Below are positions 1-9,900 of a stretch of 23,080 bases of DNA, piece after piece. The stretch is from Mesostigma viride. Taxonomy: Eukaryota > Streptophyta > Mesostigmatophyceae > Mesostigmatales > Mesostigmataceae. Below the pieces are notes generated by a model. That model ran no database searches. It had not been told where the DNA came from and saw only the letters and a program-made list of their open reading frames with translations. Each line of letters begins with the position of its first letter. Position 1 is the first letter of the stretch. Both the position numbers and the translations under genes were made by a program. Location: the NCBI GenBank assembly GCA_009746045.1, contig RPFO01000614.1, positions 60,001 to 83,080 on the forward strand, read 5' to 3'.

Positions 1-1142
1 CTCCGTGACAAAGCACTCCTTGCCCAGGTGCTCGATGGCCACCTTTTTGGGCATGAAGCGCTGCGCGAGCCGCTCAAAGTTCGGATCCTCTGTCACCAGC
101 AGCACGTCGTTCAGGTCGTCAATGGTGGCCTCGTGCGGCGCGAAGCGGCCCCACCACTCGCGCACGTGTTTCCGCGTGCAGTGCCCTTGCGCCGGGTCGA
201 CAAGCCGCACCACACGGCCGTGCTTGTTGTACTTGCCGCACAGCGCCCAGACGGTGCCCATCACGACGGCGCTCGTGCGCGTGCCTGCATGGGACAGGTG
301 GCACATGCGTGGGTGGAGACGGCAACAGAAGCACAATGGTGGGAAGGTGTTCTGAAAGAACGTTAGCGATGTCTGCAAGATGGCAGCATATATGCACCAT
401 TGCCAAATATAACACGGTGTCTAAAACCACAATGCGGAGGATAGTGTTCATACAACGGGCAGCTCACCAACGTATTTCTCGTAGCCCTTGACTGCCCCGC
501 CGTTAAAGCGCACGACAATGTCATAGGAATCGATCAGCTTGCCCAACCCGCCAGGATACAGTGTCTCGTCCAGAAGCATCCCTGAGCTGCCGACCAGCAA
601 CACGCTGCGTCTGTGTTTCTTGAACTCTTGGAGAAAAGGCCGGTCTAAGCATGATGACAACCTCTTCACCACGGCCTCCTCCGCACTATTCAGAGGACGA
701 CCGGAGGCGATAGAGCATCCGTAGGTACCAACCCAAATGCCGAAAAACAGGAACCAAAATGGCAGCGCAACCCTGCTTTTCTCGTCTTTCCAAACACCAG
801 CCAACAGCATATTCATCGCGAAGCAGCCGTCATCCTACACCTCAACTCAGGGAAATCTTTGGAAAGCGTGGCACATGGTCCGATCAGCATACGCACGGTC
901 ACGCCGCCCTACCGCCAACCAGTAAGAGGAAAAGAGTTTGTAGAGGCGCTGCAAGTTTCGGCAGACGAATTCCAGACTGTTGAGAAGACAAAAGCCGACA
1001 CCCCTGTTACCCGTGGAGGGGCACTGGGCGCGTACACCGAAGTTACGGCAGAAGTATAACAAGCGCAAACCACATTTCTGAAAGGGCAACGTACCTCATG
1101 GCGCTGTTGGGAAGCGCAAGATGGTATCGTGCTGACTTTCAT
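1..1142 (-). CDS. GT29 (sialyltransferase)-like glycosyltransferase, 5' part, spliced, runs off the left edge
   Basis: I read three exons: 1142-1095 (ATG KVSTIPSC..., donor GAG|GTACGT), 834-468 (acceptor GTGTAG|GAT, donor GTTG|GTGAGC) and 284-1 (acceptor CCATGCAG|GC), with frame kept across both joins (phase 0, then phase 1). The middle exon has a hydrophobic stretch (VALPFWFLFFGIWVGTYGC) preceded by basic residues, as in a type II Golgi signal anchor. It then has a match to sialylmotif L: VLLVGSSGMLL, a conserved IDSYDIVVRFNGG block, GYEKYVG. The 284 exon continues it as TRTSAVVMG, as expected at the end of motif L. The family transfers sialic acid or a related sugar from a nucleotide donor in the Golgi lumen; the substrate here is unknown. 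Motif S would lie beyond the window. The first exon is the least certain part; translation could instead start at the ATG at 816. The GT29-type fold is fairly sure, true sialyl transfer is not. Confidence 0.6.
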
Positions 1143-1772
1143 CCCCTGTTATGATCGCGCTGTCGGAGTCCTCGTGCACACATGCCTCGCGAATGTTAAG
1201 TCAGGCAAGAATTTCTCACCTGGCTTATGGCCGGAATCCGCTCCTCATATGGGACCTCGAACGAGACTAATAATCAAAACAAGCTTAAGGGGGGGGGGAT
1301 GCTTCGCATCCCCCCCCAAAAGAAGCCGTAAAGAAGCCGTAGTCGACGGAGTTTCGATGCGTTGAACTGGGAAAATTGATTGAGAGCTTCTGGGAGTTTT
1401 TGCTTTGTGATTGCGATACGGAAGATTTCGGTCGAGATTGCGCTCAGTTTGGTTTTTCAAGTAACCGTAAATCGATAGAAGCAAAAGAAGTCAAGGATGA
1501 GTTGACAACTTGTAGATACGGAATCTTCTGAATAAATGAGAGAAAGAAATGTCGTCAAGGCCGGGTGCATCTGTATGGAGCGTGCGGTGAGTGGGGATAG
1601 CTGATGCATCGCTGAGTAGTGGCGGTGTTGTTTTCCTAGTCGTTGCGGCTTCGGAGTCTGTGTTTCTTGAGCCTTCGAGTTGTGTATCAGTTTGAGACGA
1701 TCGTTTTGTCCTGTACTGGATTTTATTTCGCGGACCAGTGCTAGAGTTCAAGAACGATTTTCTCTCTTTGGC
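1143..1772. other. Intergenic interval between the divergent GT29-like and RPA-like genes
   Basis: The two genes point away from each other, so both promoters probably lie here. I see no convincing exon. The interval holds the G-run hairpin at 1281-1317, a short direct duplication (AGAAGCCGTA twice, about 1321-1341) and otherwise AT-rich unique sequence. A few short open frames on both strands start with non-ATG codons and carry no recognisable motif. Confidence 0.5.
1281..1317. repeat. Perfect G/C-run hairpin, first copy of a 24-bp direct repeat
   Basis: AAGCTTAA, ten G and ATGCTT (1281-1304) are repeated exactly at 3371-3394. In this copy G8-ATGC (1291-1302) pairs perfectly with GCAT-C8 (1306-1317) around a three-base TTC loop, giving a 12-bp stem. 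The second copy keeps only the left arm. GC-rich hairpins sit next to the 3' ends of Helitrons, so this could be a transposon terminus, but no clear CTRR end follows it on either strand. Confidence 0.75.
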
Positions 1773-3118
1773 ATGGTCGATGATCGGTAAGCAACATAAT
1801 TTTTATCTCTCGCAATTCAGATTTCTTTTTATTATCATCATGAGCTTTTCGCATTTTGAGCTTCGTGGAACATTCATGGGCGGTGGCAAGACGTATGTTC
1901 GCAGGGGGGAGAGTAGTAGCCGAAATGAAGAATATTTCGGTCTTTTGGTTGTTGATGCAAACACGGATGTGAAAATTTGCGGGTCAAACTGGGCAATGGA
2001 TAGCGAGATTCAAGAAATGCTTTCTGGCAAGTCATATTCGATCAGTGGTAATTATTTCCGTCAAGAAGACAATAAGTATTTTTCCAGGTAAGCTTTTAAT
2101 GGTTTTAGTCGTCTTGGCACTTAGTTATTGATTTGCTGAAGTCGCTTATTGGTGAAGAAGACGTCTTATTGTGTTAGCCGTCTCTTTTGCTGTGCTTTCA
2201 TTTTTTCTTTGGATGCATATATTGCAATCTCGTTTCTTTTACAGGACGGTGTATTACCCTCGTGTGATCAAGCCGATTGAGCATATTGAGGAGATTCCTA
2301 ACGTCGTTCTTCATTTGCGGGACAATCTGCGAGGTCTTGGCGATGGTGATTGTGTTGATCTGCTGGGCTACCTCGTCAGCATCCAGAAGGACATGAAGCT
2401 CAGGGATCGACCTATTCATTTCAGTTTGATTGACTTGGATATTGGTGAGGGATCGCCTTTGCGGTTGTCTGTGTGGGAAGAGGTCGATCGTGAACTTCTG
2501 GCACGCCAAGACGAGATTGTGCTACTTGGACTGAAGAATGTCCACGTGGAATGTCGTGATGGCAGGCCGCCCAGGTTCCAGATCGAAAGGGATACTCTCA
2601 TCTTTATCGATCCTGTCGAGTACCGAGGTAGGGTGCCAAAGCCTATGGGTAGTTTGGGCACAATGAGTCAGTGGGTTTCTGATCAAGCGGATGATCTGCC
2701 GGTGAAGGCTTTGGGAGATTTCAAGAAAGCTGCAGTTCCCGATGTCGCCATCGTCGCTGTGAAGTTGTTGGGCCTCCGGAAGAATTGCGTGTTGTACATG
2801 GCGTGCACGGGTTGTGGGAAGAAGTCGTGCACGTGCATCCAGTCTCCTGGAACTACCAACCCGCGTTTTCATGGGCTGGCGGATGTTGCGGAAGGTGATG
2901 AGTCGATGGAGCTCAGTTTCTTTGACCATACTTCAGCGATTCTTGGCAAGACTGTCGAAGAAGTGGCTATTTTACAACGTGACGATCCGGCGGAGTTTGA
3001 GAAACTGATTGACAGTTGTGGGGGTCATCGGTCTTCGCTCATGAAGCTTACCTTGAGGAAGTCTTCTGAAGATATGCGTCGTGGGATTAAGGTGCTCGAG
3101 CTATCTTTTGTGAATTGA
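1773..3118 (+). CDS. RPA large-subunit-like single-stranded DNA-binding protein, three exons
   Basis: Exons: 1773-1786 (ATG in good context, GGCATGG; donor CG|GTAAGC), 1845-2087 (donor CCAG|GTAAGC) and 2245-3118 (acceptor TTTCTTTTACAG|G). Both introns are phase 2 and the joined frame is 377 codons including the stop. An alternative acceptor at 1820 (CAATTCAG) also keeps frame and would add eight residues. Exon 2 resembles OB-fold DBD-A of RPA70 (ELRGTF, FGLLVVDANTDVKI, GKSYSISGNYF). The first half of exon 3 resembles DBD-B (DLLGYLVSI, LIDLDIGEGSPLRLSVWEE). The end resembles DBD-C (C273-x2-C-x4-C-x-C, then RFHGLADV, AILGKTVEEV). The N-terminal protein-interaction domain of cellular RPA70 is missing and the protein is about 60% of usual length. 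Plant Helitrons carry RPA-like genes, and this one converges on a Helitron Rep-helicase, so a transposon role is likely. A relocated host RPA paralogue is the alternative. Confidence 0.65.
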
Positions 3119-3370
3119 GTTGTCTTTGTTTACACCACGAGTTGACGCTTTGTTAGTTGCGACTTGTGTGTCGACATTCCAACTTGGCGATGATTTGCTT
3201 CCTAGAACTTATTACTTTTGTGTATAAATTGGTGCGTTCATCTGGGTTTTGATTTCAATGAGACAATCCTCCTTGATGTGAGAAAACTTTATATTGCAAC
3301 TTCTCAGGTAGATAAGAATGAGCATTATTTAATTTATTTTATTTTAGAAACATAGATCTATTACAGCTTT

Positions 3371-3394
3371 AAGCTTAAGGGGGGGGGGATGCTT
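3371..3394 (+). repeat. Second copy of the 24-bp G-run repeat
   Basis: Identical over 24 bases to 1281-1304 and in the same orientation, but followed by TGCCGACC instead of the complementary GCAT-C8 arm, so it cannot fold into the same hairpin. The two copies bracket the RPA-like gene. Confidence 0.75.
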
Positions 3395-3395
3395 T

Positions 3396-3415
3396 GCCGA
3401 CCGTAACTCTAGTAG
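3396..3415 (+). repeat. 20-bp sequence shared with the 264-bp tandem array
   Basis: Matches GCYGACCGTMACTCTAGTAG, which also ends the array units at 10841-10860 and 11105-11124 (a third copy at 11368-11387 diverges at its last base). There are two mismatches over 20 bases and the orientation is the same. It lies on the far side of the Rep-helicase gene from the array, so it may mark the two ends of one element. Confidence 0.5.
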
Positions 3416-3789
3416 TCGAGATTAGATTCGTTCGCTGACAGGCGGCAACCTGATTTGAGTCAACTGAGGCTTATGAAGAGGGCTGAAGAAAGGACATAAC
3501 GATACGCTGTGGCTGAAACACCGTAGTAGGACGGTCCGCCCTAGCTTACTAGTTCCCACCCACCCGGAGGGCGGAGGCCATTCGCCGCCTTAGTGAGACG
3601 CCCCAGCAGTGAGGCGAGGTCGTCCAGGCATAGTTGTCTCGGTTCATAGTTGATTTGTAATCTAAGTTAGCTAGTATGTGGGTAAGTACGCGTTAGCTAG
3701 TTAGCCAATTAATTAATTAGTTTGCATGTAAGCTAAAATCATGTATGTCCAATGTTGGTACTAATCTGGGCATCCGATAGAAGGATAGA

Positions 3790-3795
3790 TTTATT
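3790..3795 (-). terminator. Candidate AATAAA polyadenylation signal of the Rep-helicase gene
   Basis: AATAAA on the minus strand, about 125 bases after the Rep-helicase stop codon, in an AT-rich setting. Position and sequence fit; there is no transcript evidence. Confidence 0.4.
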
Positions 3796-3920
3796 ACAAC
3801 TTGAATTCACAGGTGAGACATGTTGGGCATCCGATCATACAGCTCCGCCAAGTCGCATCGCATCATGCTGAACAGAAGCATGCAGAGCCACAGGATCGGC
3901 TTTGCTAGATGTTATAGCTT

Positions 3921-6900
3921 TCACAGGTGTGAGATGTCTGGTATGCGCACCGCGAATTCTTGCCTTTCCTGCTCGATTGTGTCTGCGCGCAAGTCAATGC
4001 GGTTAGGACGATGCGACTCGTCCCACTGTTGCAGCAGGCTCGCCGTCGCGGGCAGCTGTTCTAACAGGGCTTCCTGCACCCCTGCGTCGACGTAGCCGTA
4101 AGGGAATGCGCGAGTCGCCGGCTGTTGTCGGCGTCTTAGGATGTCGGCGACGTCGATGCCCGCCTGTTCGAATGTGTCGCGATATCGTGTGACAATTCGG
4201 TCCCAATTGTGTGGCGTATGGAACATGGGCACGTGCGCGGCGTTCGCGACGTGCTGCAACATCGCCACGAACACTTCTGAATGCGTTTGTGCTGGTGGAG
4301 GTAGGACGCGATTACGCTCGTGATCATCTCGCATGGGTCGACGGCCGACGCCAATGTGGCGCCGGCAGAGCATGCAATGCACGTCGTCTATTCTGCATGT
4401 CGTGGCCCATCGGCGCAGGCACGCGAGGTGGACGTTCTTCCAATGATCGCAATCCCGCCACATAAAGCTGCCACACGCCAGTACCTCCCTGCCGTCATCG
4501 TCGTCGACGGGGGTGAGACAGATGACGCAGTTCGTTTCTTCGTCGGGGCGCGTCGTGTCGTGGTTGGGTGCCGTCGCGTCGGTTGACGTAGCTGGTGCCG
4601 GCGGTACGGTCTCGCCGGCTGTTGCGATCGTGGGTGGCGGTCCGTCGGGCTCGTCGACCGGAGTACGTGGGAGTAGAAGCTCCTGGAACACGATGTTCTG
4701 CGTGCGCACGCGGCCGTCGGGCTCGATCTGAGACGGGTCCACGAGTAGCAGGAGGCCGTCACGACTGCCCAGGACTCGGCTGATGGCTACGCCAAGTTGC
4801 CCGTGGTCAAACAGCCGTCTCCGAAGGTCGACGACCACCCGGCTGAGTGATCGCGACTGCACGCCGTGCATCGTCGTGCCGCCGTAGTACATCAACGGGA
4901 ATTGGTGCCGATGGATCAAGATCGTCCCTGCGCGACCGCGACCGGCCGATTCGCCCAGGCGGAAGGGGAATGTGATGGTAGGCAGCGTGATCTGTTCCCC
5001 CTGTACGCCGTCTGCGTCGACGTGCCTGACGACGACGACGTGAGCGCCGATGCGGTCGAGGATGACCGTCTGACGACGCGCCAGACGCGCTCCGTGCAGG
5101 TTCCTTGCGATCGAGTAGACCTCCCCTTCTCGTAACGCCAGCTCGCTGTCCGGTATTGTTGGCGAGCGGAAGTGCGCCATGGTCGCCTCCGCGTCGCGGA
5201 CGACGTGGTCGCGCTGCTCTTCGATGACCTGATGTCGCGCCAACGCCGTCCTGTGGATGGTTGTCCTCGTCGCCTCGGTCGCTCGCGCCGCGATGCGCGA
5301 CTGCAGATTCTCGTTGAACGTCGTCGCGTCCGCGTTCACTGACGCGATGTACTGGTGCGCGCATACTTGCGCGGCGTGGGCGTTCTCGCCGTCTAGTATG
5401 TTGTCCGGGAAAACGAATTGCGCCGCGACGGCGAGCTCGCTTGTTCGCGGCAGCCATGCTGGCAACAGCACGTTTCCGTCGTTGTCGGTCGGGTGAGTGC
5501 CGTCAACGATCGTGTCGATCAAGGCTGCCAACTCAGGATCTGCGTTAGCGCGGTGATTCGTGATCAGAGTGCGCACTTCGACCTGGTCGCGCCACCACGG
5601 CAGGTGATGGATCATTGTCTGGGCTCGCTGCGACGGGTCTGTCACGCCCACCGTCACCGGGGGTGTCTGGCGGAAGTCGCCGGCCAGGATGACGATTGGC
5701 ACGCCGCCGAATGCGTGGCGCTCGCTCGCTCGCTCGCGGCAATCGGCGGCGCGTTCGGAGACGGCGTCCATGTCCCTGGCGTTTGTGCTCGCCGCCTCGT
5801 CCCAAAGGATGACGTCCAGCCTCCTCATGAACTCGCCCATGCCCGACGCGCTCTCGAACTGGCATCGGATCGGCTCCATCGATAATCGCTCGTCGCCCGC
5901 GTGCACGGCGATGTGGAATCGCGCGTGCGCCGTCGTGGCGGTGGCGTACTGCGATGCTGCGATGCCCGTGGATGCGACGACGGTCATCAGACGGTCGGGG
6001 GGCAGCAGTCTGCTGTCCACGATGAGCCTGGCGATGATCATTCGCATTAGGAAGGTCTTGCCTCGTCCGGGCCCGCCCTCGATGAAGAAGATCCGCGACG
6101 GCGGAGGCGGCTCACCGCGCTCGTCGGCGTCGCGATGCTCGGTCAGCGCGTCGACGATCTCGTCGAGGATGCGATGCTGTTCGTCGGCCAGCCTTCGTTC
6201 GTGATCTCGCAGAAAGTCCCGTGACTCGCCGCGCATGTGTTCCCTTTCCTCCATCGCCTCGCGGACGACCGTCGGCATGGTCTGATGACGACCAGACTGC
6301 AGTCGCTCTCGCCATCGCTGCGCGCGGTCGTCCCAATCGGGCAGGCCGAGCTCGGCGAAGGAGCGGCCGGACTGTCGGACGCGAATGTCGAACCACGCAA
6401 TCAGCTCGTCTTGCCGGTCTTGTCGACCACGCTCTGCCGCATGCGTGAAATCTGAAGTCAGTGCGTGAAGCAGCTGCTCGTCCTCGATGGCGCGCGCGAT
6501 GCCCAGCGCACCGTCCTCGAGCATGATCGTCGCCATGACTCGCAGGTTTCGAGGCGTCGTGCCCATGTCGATTGCTTCGCGGATCGCGACCTCGATCTCG
6601 TCGTCGAGCGACAGGAAACCCAGCGCGACCGCCGCCTCCTGAAAAGTCGCATACTCGAGCCCTCTCACGGTGCGCAGTTCGCGAATCGTCCTCGGCTGTC
6701 GGTGTCTCCCGGTGGCGAAGGGCGGGTTGCCGTGGCGCAGGATCAGGAGCAACGACCACATCTCGACCTCGCTCGGCCGCACCGACAGGATGCGGCTGAC
6801 GATGCCGCGGACGCCGCCGCGCCGTTCTCTGCGTCGGCGCACATACCTCCTGAAGCCACTCACCTCCGTGAACCCGTCTGGCACGTCGGCGAGCGACGTC

Positions 6901-9900
6901 GACCTTCTCACAATCCGGTACGTTTCGTGGTAGTCCCTCATGCCGAGCGCGTCGTACGGTTCGCCCGCTGGGCGGTGCAGCCATCGCTCCATGTCTGTCG
7001 GGCCGCGGGATTGCCCCGTCGCGTTCACCCCCGTGCCTTCGTCCCTCTCCTCGTCCCCGTCATCGTGTCCGCAGTCGTGCTCGTCTTCGGCGTCGTGCTC
7101 GATCGCGCCTCGCGTCGACCAGTACTCGTCGTCGTCGACGCGCCTCGCCTCGCCCTGCTCCATTGGGACCAGGAACGACAGCCGCAAGACGGACGGCTGT
7201 ATCGTGACGAGCGGGAACGTATGCCCTCCCAGGATTCGCCAGCACCCCTGCATGCTGCCGATGCGACGGCTCATCGCGAACAGGAGCCCGCGGTCGCTCG
7301 GGTTGATGCCGAGACTCATCAGGACCGTGTCGTCGATGCGCCCCGAGGGTAGCAGGTACTCGAGCAGGTACTCGTAGACGCCTATCGACCCGAGCACCTC
7401 GGCGCAGACGTGGCCGCCCCACGCTCTCAATATGACGAGCTGCGTGGGCACGAGCAGGGCGTACTCGGGGCGTCGACGACGGTACACGACTCGCCCGTTC
7501 TCGTTCACCGTCGTCTGCGGCGCCAGCGGCATCGGGTACCCCCACACGCACGTCCCCGTCTGGCCCAGGCATCGGTCCGAGTGGTGGTGCACCTGGTAGC
7601 GGCGCATCAGTTCGCGCAGTTCCGGATCGTCGGGCGCCTCGGCCGTTATGAGTCGGTCGATCTCGGCGTATGTGAGCGGCGGCGTCGCCGCGTCGCTCGA
7701 GCGCGAGAACACGATGTGTACGTGCGGCAGCCCGCCGTGTTGGAACTGGATCACCTCGATCCACGTGTCCGGCTCCTGGTTCCCGCAGAAGACCTGTCGC
7801 AATATCGGCCTGACTCGTCGCAGTCGGGCATTGAAGATTCGGCACACCATGTCGAACCGGTCTGCCGCGGTCATGCCCTCGAGCAGTTCTGCTCTGATCT
7901 CCGGCCAGTTCGGGTTCGCGGTCAGCGTTATGAAGAAGTGCGGCCGTCCGCCGCCGGTGCTACCGCTGCAGACGGCCAACGCGTCGTCCAGATGCGCGCG
8001 ATACCAGGCCGGGCCGCCGACGAACGAATGCGACAAATACGTCTCGCCAGCTGCACCGTGCGTCCTCCGTCTCTCGAAATCGACGTGGGCATCGTCCACC
8101 CTGGTAAAGTCCGTCCCATCTGCGTCTGAAATCCGGCTCGCAAGATGCCCCCGCGAGCCCATCGACTCAGCGTCGTTCCTCGTTCCGGGCTCCACGCCTG
8201 TTCCTCCAACCCGTCCGGAAAGAGGATCGGGTACTGAGCGAGCTCGTACAGTGGGCTCAACACGCTGACGCGCGTCGGCCTGTCTTCCGCGACGTGTTGT
8301 AGTAGGAATGTCCTGACCTCCTCTTGCCGCTCGCTCCCCGTAGTGACGTCGTACAGTAGTCGAACGACGCCGATCTCGTCGTCGTCGACCCGCTCGCGCT
8401 CTCCGACGACGTGCACGCGAAAAGGGACAGCCTGGCTGACGCGATCGCGTAGCTGCTCGCCCCCTTGCACTGGTCGATACGTCTGCACGACGCGATTCGA
8501 ACGCGCCAGGTCGCGCCTCAGGTCGCGCAGCGCGTCCGGGTGCCTGCGTATGAGCTGCTCCCACTCGCCACCGCGGGCTTCGCCTCCCAGTGCTTGGTCT
8601 TGGCGTGCCGAGTCTCGGTCCGAGTCGTGCATGATCCAGCGGTGCGGGCCCGAGGTCGGCTCGGACGCAGCTCTGATGATGTGGTACGCCCGGCCCAATA
8701 GCACGACGTTATGTGTCGCACTCCGCGCGTGTTCCCAATGGCTCCAATGCAGCGCCATCGAGGACACCGCGGTCAAGTTGTTCGCGATATTGGACACGCG
8801 ACGCCACGCCTGCGACTCGTCGTCCGACGTTACGCTCGGGAAAAATCGCGACACGACGCGCTCGGCGTCCTGCGACAACCTGACGGCGGGGACCACGTGT
8901 CTCCCTCGGCCGCAACAGAGACTCTCAGGCTCTTCGTGCATCAGTCGGATGCCGCAGTGCGTGCATGGATTCGGTCGCCAGAGGACCGCAATCTGGCCAT
9001 GCCGCAATCTCCACTGCGCGATCGCGTCGCGTGCGACCATCAACTCGGCGTCCCTCCTCCCCAAATATGATGTCACCGTCTCTCCATCCGCCCTGGCCAA
9101 TGACGTGACTCGCCGAATGACATTGGCGATCTCATCCTCCTCCCCTTGTACCCTGTCGCGCCTGCAGTCATCGTTAACACGATCACCAACGTCGCAATAG
9201 AATCAAGTCAGCACAGAAAAAGAAGACTTGGACTTTCAAGAAATTAATGTTTATAAATCATGTCGAGAAGAAGAAACATACGCATGATAACATAGTCAAG
9301 AAAATTTTGCCATAGCTTCCGCTGCTCAACAATGTAAGAAGAAAATTTCGCATAGCTTTCGTAGCTCGACAAAGTAACAGATGTCATAGTCGATACGAAG
9401 CCAACTAAAAAAGAAGACTTGGACTAGGATGCAAACAATTCTAATACCACACTAGGCTTTTGTCATGCCAAAACAGTCCATCTTTGACCAATGAATTCAG
9501 ATAACTTTTCACCTTTGAGATACTCTTCTCCGTCCTTGACGCTGTCGGTTTGCTTCATCTCGTTGATGTCTGCGAAGAAGAAACATTCCGAGAAGAACTT
9601 ATAGAAACAGATATAACGTAGCAAAGAAAATTTTGCCATAGCTTCCGCAGCCTAACCGACTCAAAGAAAATTTTGCCATAGCTTCCGCAGCCTAACCGAA
9701 TAGAAAGAAAATTTCACTTCATCTCGTTCATATTATACATCTCTGCGAAAACAAAAGAAGTCATGAATCATTCCGAGAAGAAGAAACAGATATGATAACG
9801 TAGCGGCAAAGAAAATTTTGCCATAGCTTCCGCAGCCTTCCTGAATGGCAAGAAAATTTTCGCATCAGAACAGCCCAACGAAGAAAGAAGAGTATCGTTA

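Larger units (their letters stand above)
3119..3920. other. Region between the convergent RPA-like and Rep-helicase genes
   Basis: No exon seen. It contains the second G-run repeat (3371-3394), a 20-bp sequence shared with the 10.6-11.4 kb array (3396-3415), a GGCGG/CCGCC hairpin near 3571-3593 with an ACTAGT close by, and a pair of similar strings ATAGATCTATTACAGCTT (3352-3369) and ATAGATTTATTACAACTT (3785-3802). About 3660-3735 is rich in TTAGCTAG and TTAATTAA. It probably holds the 3' ends of both transcripts and may contain a Helitron 3' terminus. Confidence 0.5.

Noticed and set aside
5-366. Plus-strand ORFs at the left edge
   Set aside because: Shadow of the minus-strand GT29-like exon 284-1, whose frame joins in phase to the sialylmotif exon.
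2171-2244. Hydrophobic N-terminus (signal-anchor-like) upstream of the RPA-like exon 3
   Set aside because: It reads through a T-rich polypyrimidine tract ending in TTTCTTTTACAG, a clear splice acceptor, and starts at a non-ATG codon.
4141-9200. Many long open frames opposite or out of frame with the Rep-helicase gene (for example 6465-7352 and 7410-8129 plus, 6112-6984 minus)
   Set aside because: They lie over the GC-rich Rep-helicase coding sequence, have Arg/Pro/Ala-rich composition, mostly non-ATG starts and no motifs; the Rep-helicase frame explains the DNA.
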